Positions 34,701-43,284 of a DNA stretch of 64,000 nucleotides are shown here, in pieces; position 1 is the stretch's first letter, and every line of letters starts with the position of its first letter. A program made the position numbers and the translations under genes. Origin of the DNA: an uncultured Porphyromonadaceae bacterium (GTDB lineage: Bacteria > Bacteroidota > Bacteroidia > Bacteroidales > Muribaculaceae); contig CANOLV010000006.1 of the NCBI GenBank assembly GCA_947567425.1, forward strand, positions 1 to 64,000, in the 5' to 3' direction. The notes beneath the pieces were generated by a model, which ran no database searches, had not been told where the DNA came from, and saw only the letters and a list, made by a program, of their open reading frames with translations.

Positions 34701-34999
34701 GGCGTCCGGACCATCAGGATGCCGAGTACCGTGTGCCGGTGCGTGTTCCGAGTGTGCAGCCCGGTCATTGGAAAAACCGTAGCTTTGTGCGGCTTCAGGA
34801 TCTGTCGCTGGCCTATGATTTTGACCGTAAAGTTCTGAGAAAAATCGGTCTGCAGAGCTTGAGACTGTCGATTACGGGTAAGAACCTATTTACATTGACC
34901 AAGTGGAAGGGTTGGGATCCTGAAACCGGCGACGGACTGTCCATTTCGTCATATCCTGTCATGCGGTCGTATACATTCGGTATTAATATGTCTTTTTAA
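31712..34999 (+). CDS. SusC/RagA TonB-dependent outer-membrane transporter with STN signalling domain
   Basis: The glycan (or peptide) importer of the outer membrane, 1095 residues from the chosen ATG (signal peptide IRIASIIILSFTSILHAGA). Domains: STN secretin/TonB N-terminal domain (about residues 30-95), carboxypeptidase-regulatory-like domain (ISGEVFDGSGQPAIGATVMV), a TonB box and SusC signature (LDEVVVVGYGTQKKSDVTGS), plug with IEVRGRSTLNGNTNVLIVLD, and a 22-strand barrel ending in a terminal phenylalanine (YTFGINMSF). The STN domain is what FecR partners contact, so this receptor is expected to signal to the divergent anti-sigma and sigma pair. The upstream ATG at 31643 would add a non-signal-like extension and is rejected. 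Confidence 0.95.
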   Translation: MNSRFYIRIASIIILSFTSILHAGAVKTQNVTVSIENGTLKSLFKMIEEQTSYEFSYKDNAVDSVVGLTFKMNNAPVSKVLDRVFKNRNLEYHIISGHLIVVTDKVNTDPSGRNAGKEMISGEVFDGSGQPAIGATVMVKGTNHGTSTDVDGKYYLSDVPEDAVVVVSLIGCQPVEIPVSDTGSLAKIELKDDAKLLDEVVVVGYGTQKKSDVTGSVARVKLGDVATSPNASIVSALQGAVAGLNIGQVNSAGGSANIEVRGRSTLNGNTNVLIVLDGIVYNGTMASLNPADIESIDVLKDASSKAIYGASASNGVILITSKKGVRGKPVVNLSASFAFQSPTKKLHPMNREQKIRSLYDYYWNDGGYVQNSNGDWVVNADFDVASKVEATQVDGYNSGLDFDWVDAGTQDSYYMNYQFSVSQQTDQTRYYISLGWTDQHGYILNDNFDRKNARVNIESSIFPWMRIGTQTFGSFMNYSGSSPNLHDLYIYSPLNSPCDSDGNFVYQPNGTLVNPLISTDSSDKNLQNQLSALAYVDIDFPFLKGLNYRMNWGNNYKWNQHFYSSEWGANLKGNAYKNTSSTYDYTFDNIFTYRGIIADKHKFDITAVFGWRKQSYEYTGSTGEQFTDLSLGYNNLGLATIQKITSSAWQEQYEYQMGRVNYNFDNRYLLTATLRRDGFSGFSAANRYGLFPSCAVGRVLSNEKFFRYDKVDNLKVRVSYGSNGNLTNRYSSLATMQNDKYVFGDGGQTSFGQHMHSMPSNLKWESTRGMNYGFDLAMFDYRLNVGFDYYRMTTDNLLWSVRIPSITGFETILSNIGNLQNRGVEISIDGDIIRNREWRWNVGLNFSRNVNKITKLLGDVDGDGKEDDLVASGLFIGHSNNVIYDYNVLGLWGTEDEKNGIIPAGTYVGCERIEDLDDSGSIDATNDRKIIGSKDPSFRASLTCNVSYKQWSLYAMFNSIVGVKDNYLGNNNPLSDLANNSGDNFIKHNMFTEVDYWRPDHQDAEYRVPVRVPSVQPGHWKNRSFVRLQDLSLAYDFDRKVLRKIGLQSLRLSITGKNLFTLTKWKGWDPETGDGLSISSYPVMRSYTFGINMSF

Positions 35000-35011
35000 A
35001 TCCTTGTAACA

Positions 35012-36691
35012 ATGAAACTTAAATATATCTTAAAAAGTATAGTGCTGGGCACTGTCATCTTCTCCTCAACCTCCTGCTCTGATTTTCTTGATGAAAAGGC
35101 ACTTGATTTTAAGAGCGATACGAATTCATATTCGACTGTGTCTGATTTTGACAAATCATTGGTGTACATGTATGCCAAGGTGCGAGATGAATTTTACTCC
35201 GGAGGCGAACAGCCGGTGTCGGACTACATATTCGGATGCGATCTTGTCTGGGATGGGCAGATTCAAGGTGCGCAGCGGTTTAACGACTACTTAAATACGT
35301 GTAATCCGAGCAATGACTATCTATTGGTACATTGGCGAAATCTTTATCGTCTGATAGGTGAGTGCAACACGGTTCTCAACAGGCTTGCGTCGTCGGGAGC
35401 GGGTGACGCGGATAGAATCCGGATTGAGGCAACTGCCAGATTCTTCCGTGGATTTGCATACCGCAGCCTGGTGTATCTCTATGGAGGTGTGCCTTTGGAA
35501 CTTCAGGAAGTCAGGTCGCCGAAGACAGACTATGTGCGTGCATCAAAGGAGGATGTACTGAAGGCTATCGTTGAGGATTTGAAGTTTGCATCGGAGAATC
35601 TGCCGGCGATAGACGCCGTTAAGGATGGCTATGTCTCCGATTTGGCCGCTTACCACCTGTTGTCTGAGGTGTATTTGGCATCGGGTGAATACCAGAAAGC
35701 TTATGATGCAGCTTCAAAAGTGATCGATTCGCCGTCGATGGCCTTGATGACCGAGCGTTTCGGTTCGTTGAAAAATGATGAGGGCGACGTGTACTACGAT
35801 CTGTTCAGAAGCAACAATCAGAACCGTGCAGGGGGTAATACCGAGGCCATCTGGGTCATCCAATATGAAACAGGTGTGGAAGGTGGACATAATGATGTGA
35901 CTAATGTGTATGGGAGCGGGTATAAACTGGAAAGACTTATGGCTCCTCTTGTTCGCGACCTTAAGATCGATGGAGAGTCCGTGTCGCCTTTCCTTTGGCC
36001 ATATTCAACATTTCAGTCAGGTGGACGCGGAGTGGGTTGGGGCATTCCCACAATCTATTTTTCAAATACGATCTGGGAGACTTCCGATTGGAATGATATG
36101 CGCAATTCAAACTATAATGTACACAGGAAGTTCTATTGCGATAATCCGAAGTCAAAATTTTATGGACAGATACTGGACACGGAAAATCCTCCGGCCGGTG
36201 TGACGGTGCCATGTCGTGAGTGGTATGCCTATTCGACCAAATGCACGACTCCGGGACAGCATCCTGCAAATCTTTTATCGAATGCGTCCGGACTGCTTAC
36301 CGGTAATGCCGGGTTCACTTATACGGATCAATACGTAATGCGTCTGGCCGAGACTTATCTGCTTAGGGCTGAAGCATCGTTCGGCCTCGGCAATGCAGAG
36401 TTGGCAGCGGAGGATATCAATGTCATAAGAAGCCGTGCGAACGCTAAGCCGTGTTCAGCTGCAGAGGTGGATATCGACTATATCCTTGACGAAAGAATGA
36501 GAGAACTCGGTATTGAAGAGAAGCGCAGGCTTACTCTCGGCCGACTTGGACAAGTTTATCGGCGTACGGTGCAGGTGGCCAAGAATCCTTTGGTTAGAAA
36601 TATGGCCGAACACCATAATTTGTGGCCCATACCTTATTCAGAAATTGAAAGGAATAAGGATGCGGTTTTGGAGCAGAATCCGGGATATTGA
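35012..36691 (+). CDS. SusD/RagB surface glycan-binding lipoprotein
   Basis: The lid subunit that caps the SusC barrel and binds the substrate at the cell surface, 559 residues. A lipoprotein signal with lipobox TSC (SSTSCSDFLDEKALDF) is followed by the SusD-like N-terminal domain, TPR-like helices (FFRGFAYRSLVYLYGGVPLE is the typical SusD motif), and the RagB/SusD C-terminal domain with YLLRAEASFGLGNAELAAED and DERMRELGIEEKRRLTLGRL. The end LWPIPYSEIERNKDAVLEQN is also diagnostic. The gene starts 12 bases after SusC. The ligand is unknown. Confidence 0.95.
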   Translation: MKLKYILKSIVLGTVIFSSTSCSDFLDEKALDFKSDTNSYSTVSDFDKSLVYMYAKVRDEFYSGGEQPVSDYIFGCDLVWDGQIQGAQRFNDYLNTCNPSNDYLLVHWRNLYRLIGECNTVLNRLASSGAGDADRIRIEATARFFRGFAYRSLVYLYGGVPLELQEVRSPKTDYVRASKEDVLKAIVEDLKFASENLPAIDAVKDGYVSDLAAYHLLSEVYLASGEYQKAYDAASKVIDSPSMALMTERFGSLKNDEGDVYYDLFRSNNQNRAGGNTEAIWVIQYETGVEGGHNDVTNVYGSGYKLERLMAPLVRDLKIDGESVSPFLWPYSTFQSGGRGVGWGIPTIYFSNTIWETSDWNDMRNSNYNVHRKFYCDNPKSKFYGQILDTENPPAGVTVPCREWYAYSTKCTTPGQHPANLLSNASGLLTGNAGFTYTDQYVMRLAETYLLRAEASFGLGNAELAAEDINVIRSRANAKPCSAAEVDIDYILDERMRELGIEEKRRLTLGRLGQVYRRTVQVAKNPLVRNMAEHHNLWPIPYSEIERNKDAVLEQNPGY

Positions 36692-36703
36692 TAATCGACG
36701 ACT

Positions 36704-38446
36704 ATGATTAAAGAACAGATATTACGTATAGGTATGGCGGCAGTGGCTTCTGTGTTCGGGGCGATGTATTCTGATGCTCAGTCATTGCCGTATGTCCTTG
36801 ATTTTGTACATAATAATCCTGGAGAAGCCCCTTATGTGACGAAGTATACCGATCCATATTATCTAAAGACGCTCGGGTTCAACGGGTCGGTGGTTCATTG
36901 GCATGTGAATTGCGCGGTAGATTACTCCAGTCTTGCTCCGGATGCTATTGCACCGGAAAGTGATGAATACAGATGGATACATGGTAAGGCATCGGCGATA
37001 GACAGTGCGCTTGCAGTATTTGACCAGGCCGGGCTGGCGGTGTATCCGTTTACGGACTTCTGTGTGTTTCCAAAAAGTATATGGGAAAAGTTCGGGAACG
37101 AGATATCGGCCGGCTCGTCGGGCAAGCCCGATATAAACATGCCGATGACCCGGAAACTTCTGAAGGTGCAGATCGACGAGATATTTTCACGCTTTCCGTC
37201 GTTGGGCGGATTGACGCTTAGGTTCGGGGAGACATATCTGCATGACACTCCATGGCATAGCGGCAATAGTCCGATAGGGACAAATGCCGTCGACGACCAT
37301 GTGACGTTAATCAATCTGCTCCGCGAGGAAGTCTGTGTCAAGCGGAATAAAAAGCTTTTCTACCGCACATGGGATTTTGGATTTAACTTTCACAATAATC
37401 CGGAGTTTTATCTGGCTGTTACCGACCGGGTGGATCCTCATCCAAATTTGATTTTCTCAATTAAGTATCAGCAGGACGATTACCACAGGATGACTCCATT
37501 TAATCCGACTTTAGGCATCGGCCGGCATCAACAGATCGTCGAGTCGCAGTCGAGGATGGAAGCATACGGAAAGGGGGCGCATCCGTACTATGTGGCGTCG
37601 GGAGTGATAGACGGTTGGCCTGAAACGGTCAAGGAGATTGAATTCGGCACTCATAGATTTACCGGGAGAATGACTCCGGAAGGTTCTCCTCGCGGTATAT
37701 CAGACCTGGTTGATACAGGGCTTCTCAAAGGTGTTATGACTTGGTCGCACGGCGGCGGATGGCAGGGTCCATACATAAAGAATGAAATCTGGACTGATCT
37801 TAACACCTATGTGGTGGCGAAATGGGCTCAGAATCCATCACTTTCAGAGTCGGAGCTATTCAATGATTTCTGTAGCCATATAGGATTAGATTCGGCGAAT
37901 GCGGCCTTGTTCCGCAGGATTGCTACGCTAAGTATAGAAGGAGTCAGGAAGGGGCAACTTAACAGCTATGTCAAAAATGATGTGTGGTGGAGCCGCGATG
38001 AATTCTTTTCCGCATCTTCCAATGTCCCGATAATCAGAGAAGCATTCCAACTCGGTGTCGTTGATTCCATATTGGCAGAAAAGGATGAAGCCGTAAGTAT
38101 ATGGTCAGAGATAGCGAGCCTTTCAGATTCCATGAATTGTGAAGACGAGGAGCTTCTTGATGCTATACGGGTGTCGTGTGAGTATGGAAGGATCAAATAT
38201 GACCTGATAAGGCACATGTGGCGTCTGATGGTGGAGTCATATAAGTATGATGCATTTGGCGAGATGGATAAGGCTCGGGTAAAGATATCGCTCGATTCGT
38301 ATGATAGATTATGGAATGAATGGCGACGGCTTAAGGACAACAGTGACTCGTGTGCATCGATATATACAGATCTGGCTTTCCGGAATAAAAGGGAGGGAAG
38401 CGTCGGCGAACTTGTCGACAGGCTTAAGAAGCTGACGGAATATTGA
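36704..38446 (+). CDS. Secreted TIM-barrel-like protein, putative new glycoside hydrolase of the SusCD locus
   Basis: A 580-residue exported protein (signal peptide to about SDAQS) that starts 12 bases after SusD. I do not recognise a defined family. The order of motifs is barrel-like: NGSVVHWHVN, AVFDQAGLAVYPFTDFCVFP, GGLTLRFGETYLHDTPW (possible catalytic Glu), FYRTWDFGFNFHNNPEF, IFSIKYQQDDYHR, MTWSHGGGWQGPYIKNEIW, then a helical C-terminal part (LNTYVVAKWAQNPSLSESEL) that recalls alpha-glucuronidases of GH67, where a tryptophan- and glycine-rich loop precedes a helix ending in NP-LS. Many aromatics and charged residues line these segments. It is probably the enzyme that trims the imported glycan. 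Substrate and mechanism are unknown. Confidence 0.6.
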   Translation: MIKEQILRIGMAAVASVFGAMYSDAQSLPYVLDFVHNNPGEAPYVTKYTDPYYLKTLGFNGSVVHWHVNCAVDYSSLAPDAIAPESDEYRWIHGKASAIDSALAVFDQAGLAVYPFTDFCVFPKSIWEKFGNEISAGSSGKPDINMPMTRKLLKVQIDEIFSRFPSLGGLTLRFGETYLHDTPWHSGNSPIGTNAVDDHVTLINLLREEVCVKRNKKLFYRTWDFGFNFHNNPEFYLAVTDRVDPHPNLIFSIKYQQDDYHRMTPFNPTLGIGRHQQIVESQSRMEAYGKGAHPYYVASGVIDGWPETVKEIEFGTHRFTGRMTPEGSPRGISDLVDTGLLKGVMTWSHGGGWQGPYIKNEIWTDLNTYVVAKWAQNPSLSESELFNDFCSHIGLDSANAALFRRIATLSIEGVRKGQLNSYVKNDVWWSRDEFFSASSNVPIIREAFQLGVVDSILAEKDEAVSIWSEIASLSDSMNCEDEELLDAIRVSCEYGRIKYDLIRHMWRLMVESYKYDAFGEMDKARVKISLDSYDRLWNEWRRLKDNSDSCASIYTDLAFRNKREGSVGELVDRLKKLTEY

Positions 38447-38474
38447 CGTATCGTGTGGATTATTTAGAAAGAAG

Positions 38475-38512
38475 GCCGTCGCATTTATCCGAATAGGAAA
38501 GTGCGACGGCTT
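38475..38512. terminator. Terminator at the end of the SusCD locus
   Basis: A hairpin with a 9-bp GC-rich core (GCCGTCGCA / TGCGACGGC), extended by A-T pairs, lies 28 bases after the stop of the putative hydrolase and before the convergent ligase gene. The T tract is weak on both sides. Confidence 0.7.
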
Positions 38513-38553
38513 AATGTCTAATAGGCGCAAGTTGCGTAATCCGCTATGGGGCC

Positions 38554-40209
38554 TTATTTTGCTTTTTGGTAGAGGTAGCGTTTGATGGAGCGTTTGGGGG
38601 TCTTTTCAAATTCCTGGTAGAGGACTTTGACGTGGCGGATCTGCGAGTAGGCGGGGAGTTCTTTGTTCAGTTCGGTCACGTTGTCGTTCATAAGTTTTTC
38701 CATTCCGTCCATCCTGACGCCGTCTTTGGTGGCTTGTTCGAGATCGGGATAGATGAGTGCCGCGAGCTGTCCTCCTCCTTCGTCGATGACGAGCGACTCG
38801 GCTACGAGGGGCATGTTGTTTAGCTTCTGTTCGATTTCCTCCGGGTATATGTTTTGTCCTGACGGACCGAGGATCATGTTCTTGTTGCGTCCTCTGATAT
38901 AGATGAATCCATCGGGATCTACGGTGCAGAGGTCGCCCGTGTTCATCCAGCCGTCGCGGAATATTTCATCGGTGGCTTTCTGATTCTTAAAGTAGCCCTT
39001 CATGACGTTGTCGCCTTTGACCCAAAGTTCGCCGGGAACATTTTCCGGATCCGGCGATTCGACCCGGCACGCCATCCTGTCGACCACACGTCCGCAGGAT
39101 CCGGGACGCTGTATGTCCCATGGCGCGTAGGCCACGAGCGGACCGCATTCGGTCATGCCGTAGCCGACGGTGTACGGAAACTGTATGCGGCGCAGGAATG
39201 TCTCCACCTCCTTGTTCAGCCCGGCTCCGCCCACGATAATCTCGTTGACGTTTCCGCCGAATGCGTCCATAAGTCCGTTCTTGATTTTGGCGAGGAGCTT
39301 GTCGTCGACGACCGGTATGTGCATCAGCACTTTCATCAGCGGTTTTTCGAGAAGCGGGAACACTTTGGTCTTGACTATCTTCTCGATGATCAGCGGCACG
39401 GTCACCACGAGTTTCGGCTTTACCTGCGCGAAGGCTTCGAGTATGACCCTCGGCGAGGGGACTCTGGTCAGGAAGTATATGTGGCATCCTTTGACGAGCG
39501 GATGCAGAAGCTCGACGACAAGCCCGTACATGTGGGCCAGGGGGAGCATGCACACCACGCCGTCGCCCGGCTTAAGGAATGTCAGGCCGTCGACGGTGAA
39601 CTGGATGTTGCTCCACAGATTATTATAGGTGAGCATTACACCTTTTGAGAATCCAGTCGAACCGGAGGTGTAGTTGATGACTGCCACGTCGTCTTTAGGG
39701 CGTGGCTCATATATGACATCTTCGGGTGTAAAGCGCTCGGGGTATTTTTTGCCGAACAGTTCGTTCAGGCGTTCGCGGGCTTTGGTGAGTCTGTCGTTGC
39801 GCGACATGAACAGCGAGAAGTCCGTAAGGTTAAGCACTCCTTCAAGTCCGGGGATCGATTCGGGGTCGAGGTTTTCCCAGATGGATTCATCTGTGAAGAG
39901 CAGACGGGCGTCGCTGTGCGAGACGAGGTGGTGGACGTTGTCGGCCTTGAACTCATGCAGAATCGGGACCGCTACCGCGCCATAGGTTATGGCGGAGATG
40001 AATCCTACGGCCCACTGCGACGAATTCTTGCCGCACAGGGCTATCTTGTCGCCCGGCTTTATGCCGGTGTGCTGGTAGAGAAGGTGTAGTTTAGCTACTT
40101 TACGGGCTATGTCGCGGTATTGGTAAGATACGCCGTTGAAGTCGGTCAGTGCGAGTTCTTCCCAATATGTCCTGACTGCATGCTGCAGATATTCCATCAA
40201 TGTGTCCAT
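38554..40209 (-). CDS. AMP-forming acyl-CoA/acyl ligase (long-chain fatty acid ligase-like)
   Basis: A 551-residue member of the ANL adenylating family that activates a carboxylic acid, usually a fatty acid, with ATP. The core A3 motif INYTSGSTGFSKGVMLTYNN, the A5 motif GYGMTECGPLVAYAP, and the C-terminal DGWMNTGDLCTVDPDGFIYI with GRNKNMILGPSGQNIYPEEI (A8-A10) are intact, ending with a catalytic lysine region KTPKRSIKRYLYQKAK. The C-terminus is full length. The substrate (fatty acid, or another acid in lipid or siderophore metabolism) cannot be read. It is transcribed alone, downstream of dsbD and a hairpin. Confidence 0.88.
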   Translation of the reverse strand: MDTLMEYLQHAVRTYWEELALTDFNGVSYQYRDIARKVAKLHLLYQHTGIKPGDKIALCGKNSSQWAVGFISAITYGAVAVPILHEFKADNVHHLVSHSDARLLFTDESIWENLDPESIPGLEGVLNLTDFSLFMSRNDRLTKARERLNELFGKKYPERFTPEDVIYEPRPKDDVAVINYTSGSTGFSKGVMLTYNNLWSNIQFTVDGLTFLKPGDGVVCMLPLAHMYGLVVELLHPLVKGCHIYFLTRVPSPRVILEAFAQVKPKLVVTVPLIIEKIVKTKVFPLLEKPLMKVLMHIPVVDDKLLAKIKNGLMDAFGGNVNEIIVGGAGLNKEVETFLRRIQFPYTVGYGMTECGPLVAYAPWDIQRPGSCGRVVDRMACRVESPDPENVPGELWVKGDNVMKGYFKNQKATDEIFRDGWMNTGDLCTVDPDGFIYIRGRNKNMILGPSGQNIYPEEIEQKLNNMPLVAESLVIDEGGGQLAALIYPDLEQATKDGVRMDGMEKLMNDNVTELNKELPAYSQIRHVKVLYQEFEKTPKRSIKRYLYQKAK

Positions 40210-40241
40210 CCTGTTAATGAATTGTTAGATAATTGAAACGT

Positions 40242-40276
40242 CTACAGACACCGCGTGTCAGCGACGGTGTCTGTAG
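40242..40276 (-). terminator. Hairpin after dsbD
   Basis: A 12-bp perfect stem (CTACAGACACCG / CGGTGTCTGTAG) with an 11-base loop lies 77 bases beyond the dsbD stop and 33 bases before the ligase start. On the minus strand the 3' flank (ACGTTTCAATT) is only weakly T-rich. It is probably the dsbD terminator. Confidence 0.65.
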
Positions 40277-40352
40277 GAAAAGTCTTACATGTATAATTAA
40301 CAGACAATTGCATAAGAATGTTTTATGCAACGGCTATGAAAACTCGTGCCGG

Positions 40353-42377
40353 CTATTTCTTGAACCGATCAAGGCCTTTGAGAAGGAAATTGCTGAATTT
40401 GTCGATGTTTTCATCGTAGGAGTAGGGTCCGGACAGAAGCTGTCCGTCGCCGTCGAGAACTACGTAGTAGGGCTGTGCATTGGCCTGGAACTTATATCTC
40501 TGCAGGTAGCTCCAGCGGTCGCCGTAGGTGTCGAGTTTTACGGTTTTGTCGTTTTCCTCCACCATCATCGGTTGGGGGAGCGGGCGCTTCTCGTCGACCA
40601 TGAGTTTTATCACCACGAAGTTGTCTTCGATTAGAGTGCGCACATTTTCGTTGTCAAGAACCGCGCCTTCCATCTTTCTGCAATTGACGCATCCGTAGCC
40701 TGAAAAATCGAGGAACACGGGCTTTCCTTCCCGTTGGGCGGCTTCCATCCCTTTATCGTAATCGTCATACTCCTTGAATCCGTCGCCGTAGAGATTGAAG
40801 TCCTGGGTGTAAAGCGGCGGTACGAATGCGCTCACGCCTTTGAGCGGCGCTCCCCACAGACCGGGAATTAGGTAGATGGTGAACGCAAGCGAGATCATGG
40901 CGAGGAAGAAGCGGAATGTGCCTATGCCGTTCTGGGGCTTGCCGTAGTGTGAGAAGCTGAACTGTCCGAGCAGGTATAGTCCGAGCAGACCGAATATGGC
41001 AATCCACAGAGCCAGGAACACCTCTCGGTCGAGGATGTGCCATCCGTAGGCGAGGTCGGCCACCGAAAGGAATTTAAGAGAGAGGGCGAGTTCGATGAAT
41101 CCGAGCACCACTTTCACTGTGTTCATCCATCCTCCGGATTTAGGCGCGCTCTGAAGCCATGACGGGAACATGGCAAACAGGCAGAACGGTATGGCAAGGG
41201 CCAGCGAGAATCCGAACATTCCGATGGCCGGGCCGAACTTGTCGCCGGAAGTGGCGGCTTCCACCAGGAGTGTGCCGATTATAGGTCCGGTGCATGAGAA
41301 TGACACTAATGTCAGGGTGAACGCCATGAAAAATATGCTTATAAGACCGGTGGTCTTTTCTGCGTTGGCGTCCATCTTGTTTGCCCACTTCGAAGGGAGC
41401 TGAATGTCAAATGCTCCGAAAAAGGATACGGCGAACACTATCAGAAGCAGGAAGAATATGATGTTGCACACGGCGCTTGTCGAAAGTGCGTTTAGCTCGC
41501 TCGGTCCGAATATGGCGGTGACGATCAGTCCGAGAAGCAGGTAGATCACGATGATGGATACTCCGTAGCACAATGCGTCGGCGATGGACTGTGCGCGGCT
41601 TTTGCCTTTCTTAAGGAAGAAACTCACTGTCAACGGAATCATAGGCCATACGCATGGGGTAAGGAGCGCGACAAAGCCTCCGATGAAGCATGCGATGAAT
41701 ATGTACCAGAGCGATGTGGATGTCTGCTGCGACTCTTCAGATCCGGAGAAGTCGACCGGTGCCCATAGATCGGCAGATGATGCGGCGGGACGGATTGCCG
41801 TAGACTGGACATCCGGCTCGGAATCGGATGATGTGGTGTCGGCTTCAGTTGCGGCCGCTTGCGGTTCGGCGGAAATTTGTGCCGGAGCGTCGGCGGTCTC
41901 TGTCCGGGCGGCCACGTCGGCGGTGCCGTTGAAGCTGAACGGTGCTTTCTGCGGGGGAATGCAGTTCTGGTCGTTGCAGGCCGCATACTTTAGAGTGCCT
42001 TCGATGGCATATCTGCTTCCGGTGACTTTAAATGCCTGGACCAACTTGACGGCACCGGTCCACCAGCTAAGTTCGGCTTCAAACATGTCGTCATATTGCG
42101 TATGGGGTTTTTGGTCGGCTTTCAGTCCGCCGGTCAGTTCCACTCCTTCAAGTTTTTCCCAGATGATTTCAAGCGGTTGCGGTCCGATGTTTGGGTCGAT
42201 GTTGTCGGAATATACATGCCATCCGTCCTGAATCTTGGCGGCCATCACTATCTCGCCGTGTGTTTTGTCGGTCATTTTAACCGATATGTCCCATTTGGCC
42301 GGATCTGCCATCTGGGCGAATGTGGAGACGGCCGACGACAAAATTATAGTCAATAGTAGAGTTATAAAACGTGTCAT
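40353..42377 (-). CDS. dsbD: Thiol:disulfide interchange protein DsbD-like
   Basis: Carries reducing electrons from cytoplasmic thioredoxin across the inner membrane to periplasmic proteins. After a signal peptide (ITLLLTIILSSAVSTFAQ), the periplasmic alpha domain has the redox pair in ACNDQNCIPPQK. A Pro/Ala-rich linker leads to eight hydrophobic segments of the beta domain (TPCVWPMIPLTVSFFLKKGK holds the first membrane cysteine). The C-terminal thioredoxin-like gamma domain has the active site GYGCVNCRKMEG near residue 570. All three parts are full length (674 residues). It stands alone with its own promoter, opposite a glycosyltransferase gene. Confidence 0.93.
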   Translation of the reverse strand: MTRFITLLLTIILSSAVSTFAQMADPAKWDISVKMTDKTHGEIVMAAKIQDGWHVYSDNIDPNIGPQPLEIIWEKLEGVELTGGLKADQKPHTQYDDMFEAELSWWTGAVKLVQAFKVTGSRYAIEGTLKYAACNDQNCIPPQKAPFSFNGTADVAARTETADAPAQISAEPQAAATEADTTSSDSEPDVQSTAIRPAASSADLWAPVDFSGSEESQQTSTSLWYIFIACFIGGFVALLTPCVWPMIPLTVSFFLKKGKSRAQSIADALCYGVSIIVIYLLLGLIVTAIFGPSELNALSTSAVCNIIFFLLLIVFAVSFFGAFDIQLPSKWANKMDANAEKTTGLISIFFMAFTLTLVSFSCTGPIIGTLLVEAATSGDKFGPAIGMFGFSLALAIPFCLFAMFPSWLQSAPKSGGWMNTVKVVLGFIELALSLKFLSVADLAYGWHILDREVFLALWIAIFGLLGLYLLGQFSFSHYGKPQNGIGTFRFFLAMISLAFTIYLIPGLWGAPLKGVSAFVPPLYTQDFNLYGDGFKEYDDYDKGMEAAQREGKPVFLDFSGYGCVNCRKMEGAVLDNENVRTLIEDNFVVIKLMVDEKRPLPQPMMVEENDKTVKLDTYGDRWSYLQRYKFQANAQPYYVVLDGDGQLLSGPYSYDENIDKFSNFLLKGLDRFKK

Positions 42378-42413
42378 TAGCTATGGTTGTTAACTGATTA
42401 TAGTAAGTAATTG

Positions 42414-42421
42414 CAAAGTTA
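42414..42421 (-). promoter_or_regulatory. -7 box for dsbD
   Basis: TAACTTTG on the minus strand, about 37 bases upstream of the dsbD ATG, matches the -7 consensus. No clear TTTG is seen 19-21 bases further upstream. It is back-to-back with the promoter of the plus-strand glycosyltransferase gene. Confidence 0.5.
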
Positions 42422-42428
42422 CGCAATT

Positions 42429-42462
42429 TTTGCACGAATATCGAAAATAATGCCTATATTTG
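42429..42462 (+). promoter_or_regulatory. Promoter for the glycosyltransferase-GYF-DUF4286-ruvC run
   Basis: TTTG (42429-42432) and TATATTTG (42455-42462) are separated by 22 bases, slightly more than the usual 19-21. A start near 42470 leaves a leader of about 20 bases before the ATG at 42490. Confidence 0.6.
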
Positions 42463-42489
42463 CTATATATTAAATATCATTACGAATCA

Positions 42490-43260
42490 ATGTCGCCGCT
42501 ATTCTCTATCATAACAGTCACTTACAATGCCGCCGCCACGCTCCCGGTGACGCTGGAAAGCGTCAAGGAGCAGTCGTGCAAACTATTCGAGTATATTGTT
42601 ATGGACGGAGTGTCGTCGGACAGGACTCTGAAACTTGCCATCGATGCCGGAATCGAGCAGTCGAGGATATATTCGAGTCCGGATTCGGGGATATATGACG
42701 CTATGAACAAGGCCATGCAGGTGGCCAAGGGGGAATATCTTATCTTTCTCAATGCCGGCGACAGGTTTCATTCGTCCGACACTCTGCAGAGAATTGCCGA
42801 CGCCGTGATGAACAATGATTTTCCCGGCATAGTCTATGGGCAGACTGACCTTGTGGATATCCGTGGACGCTACATCGCTCCGAGGCATCTGTCGGCTCCC
42901 GATGAACTGACGCTGAAGTCTTTTGCCGGTGGAATGGTGGTCTGCCATCAGGCGTTTGTGGTGCTCCGCAAGCTGGCTCAGCCGTATGATCTGAAGTACC
43001 GGTATTCGGCCGACTATGAGTGGTGTATACGGTGTCTGCAGCGTTCGCGCCGCAATGTACTTATAGACGGAGTCATAATAGACTATCTGAACGAGGGTAC
43101 AACGACTGCCAACCGCCGGGCATCGCTTATGGAGCGCTTCAGGATAATGAGCTATTATTACGGCTTTTGGCCTACGCTGGTGAGGCATTTAGGATTTATT
43201 CCGAGATTTGTCCGGCATAGGTCTATGGAGAATAAGGGAGTGAAGGCTCTCGAGGATTGA
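42490..43260 (+). CDS. GT2 family glycosyltransferase (WcaA/colanic-acid type)
   Basis: A 256-residue soluble GT-A enzyme. The start PLFSIITVTYNAAATLPVTL, the donor-binding region IVMDGVSSDRTLKLAIDAGI, the block SGIYDAMNKAMQVAKGEYLI with FLNAGDRF (metal-binding region), and a C-terminal basic tail identify the family that adds a sugar during surface polysaccharide assembly. The open frame begins 30 bases earlier at 42460, but that start overlaps the -7 box, so the ATG at 42490 is preferred. Donor and acceptor sugars are unknown. It heads a plus-strand run of four genes that appear unrelated in role. Confidence 0.88.
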   Translation: MSPLFSIITVTYNAAATLPVTLESVKEQSCKLFEYIVMDGVSSDRTLKLAIDAGIEQSRIYSSPDSGIYDAMNKAMQVAKGEYLIFLNAGDRFHSSDTLQRIADAVMNNDFPGIVYGQTDLVDIRGRYIAPRHLSAPDELTLKSFAGGMVVCHQAFVVLRKLAQPYDLKYRYSADYEWCIRCLQRSRRNVLIDGVIIDYLNEGTTTANRRASLMERFRIMSYYYGFWPTLVRHLGFIPRFVRHRSMENKGVKALED

Positions 43261-43284
43261 TTAAATTTTAAATAACATATAATT

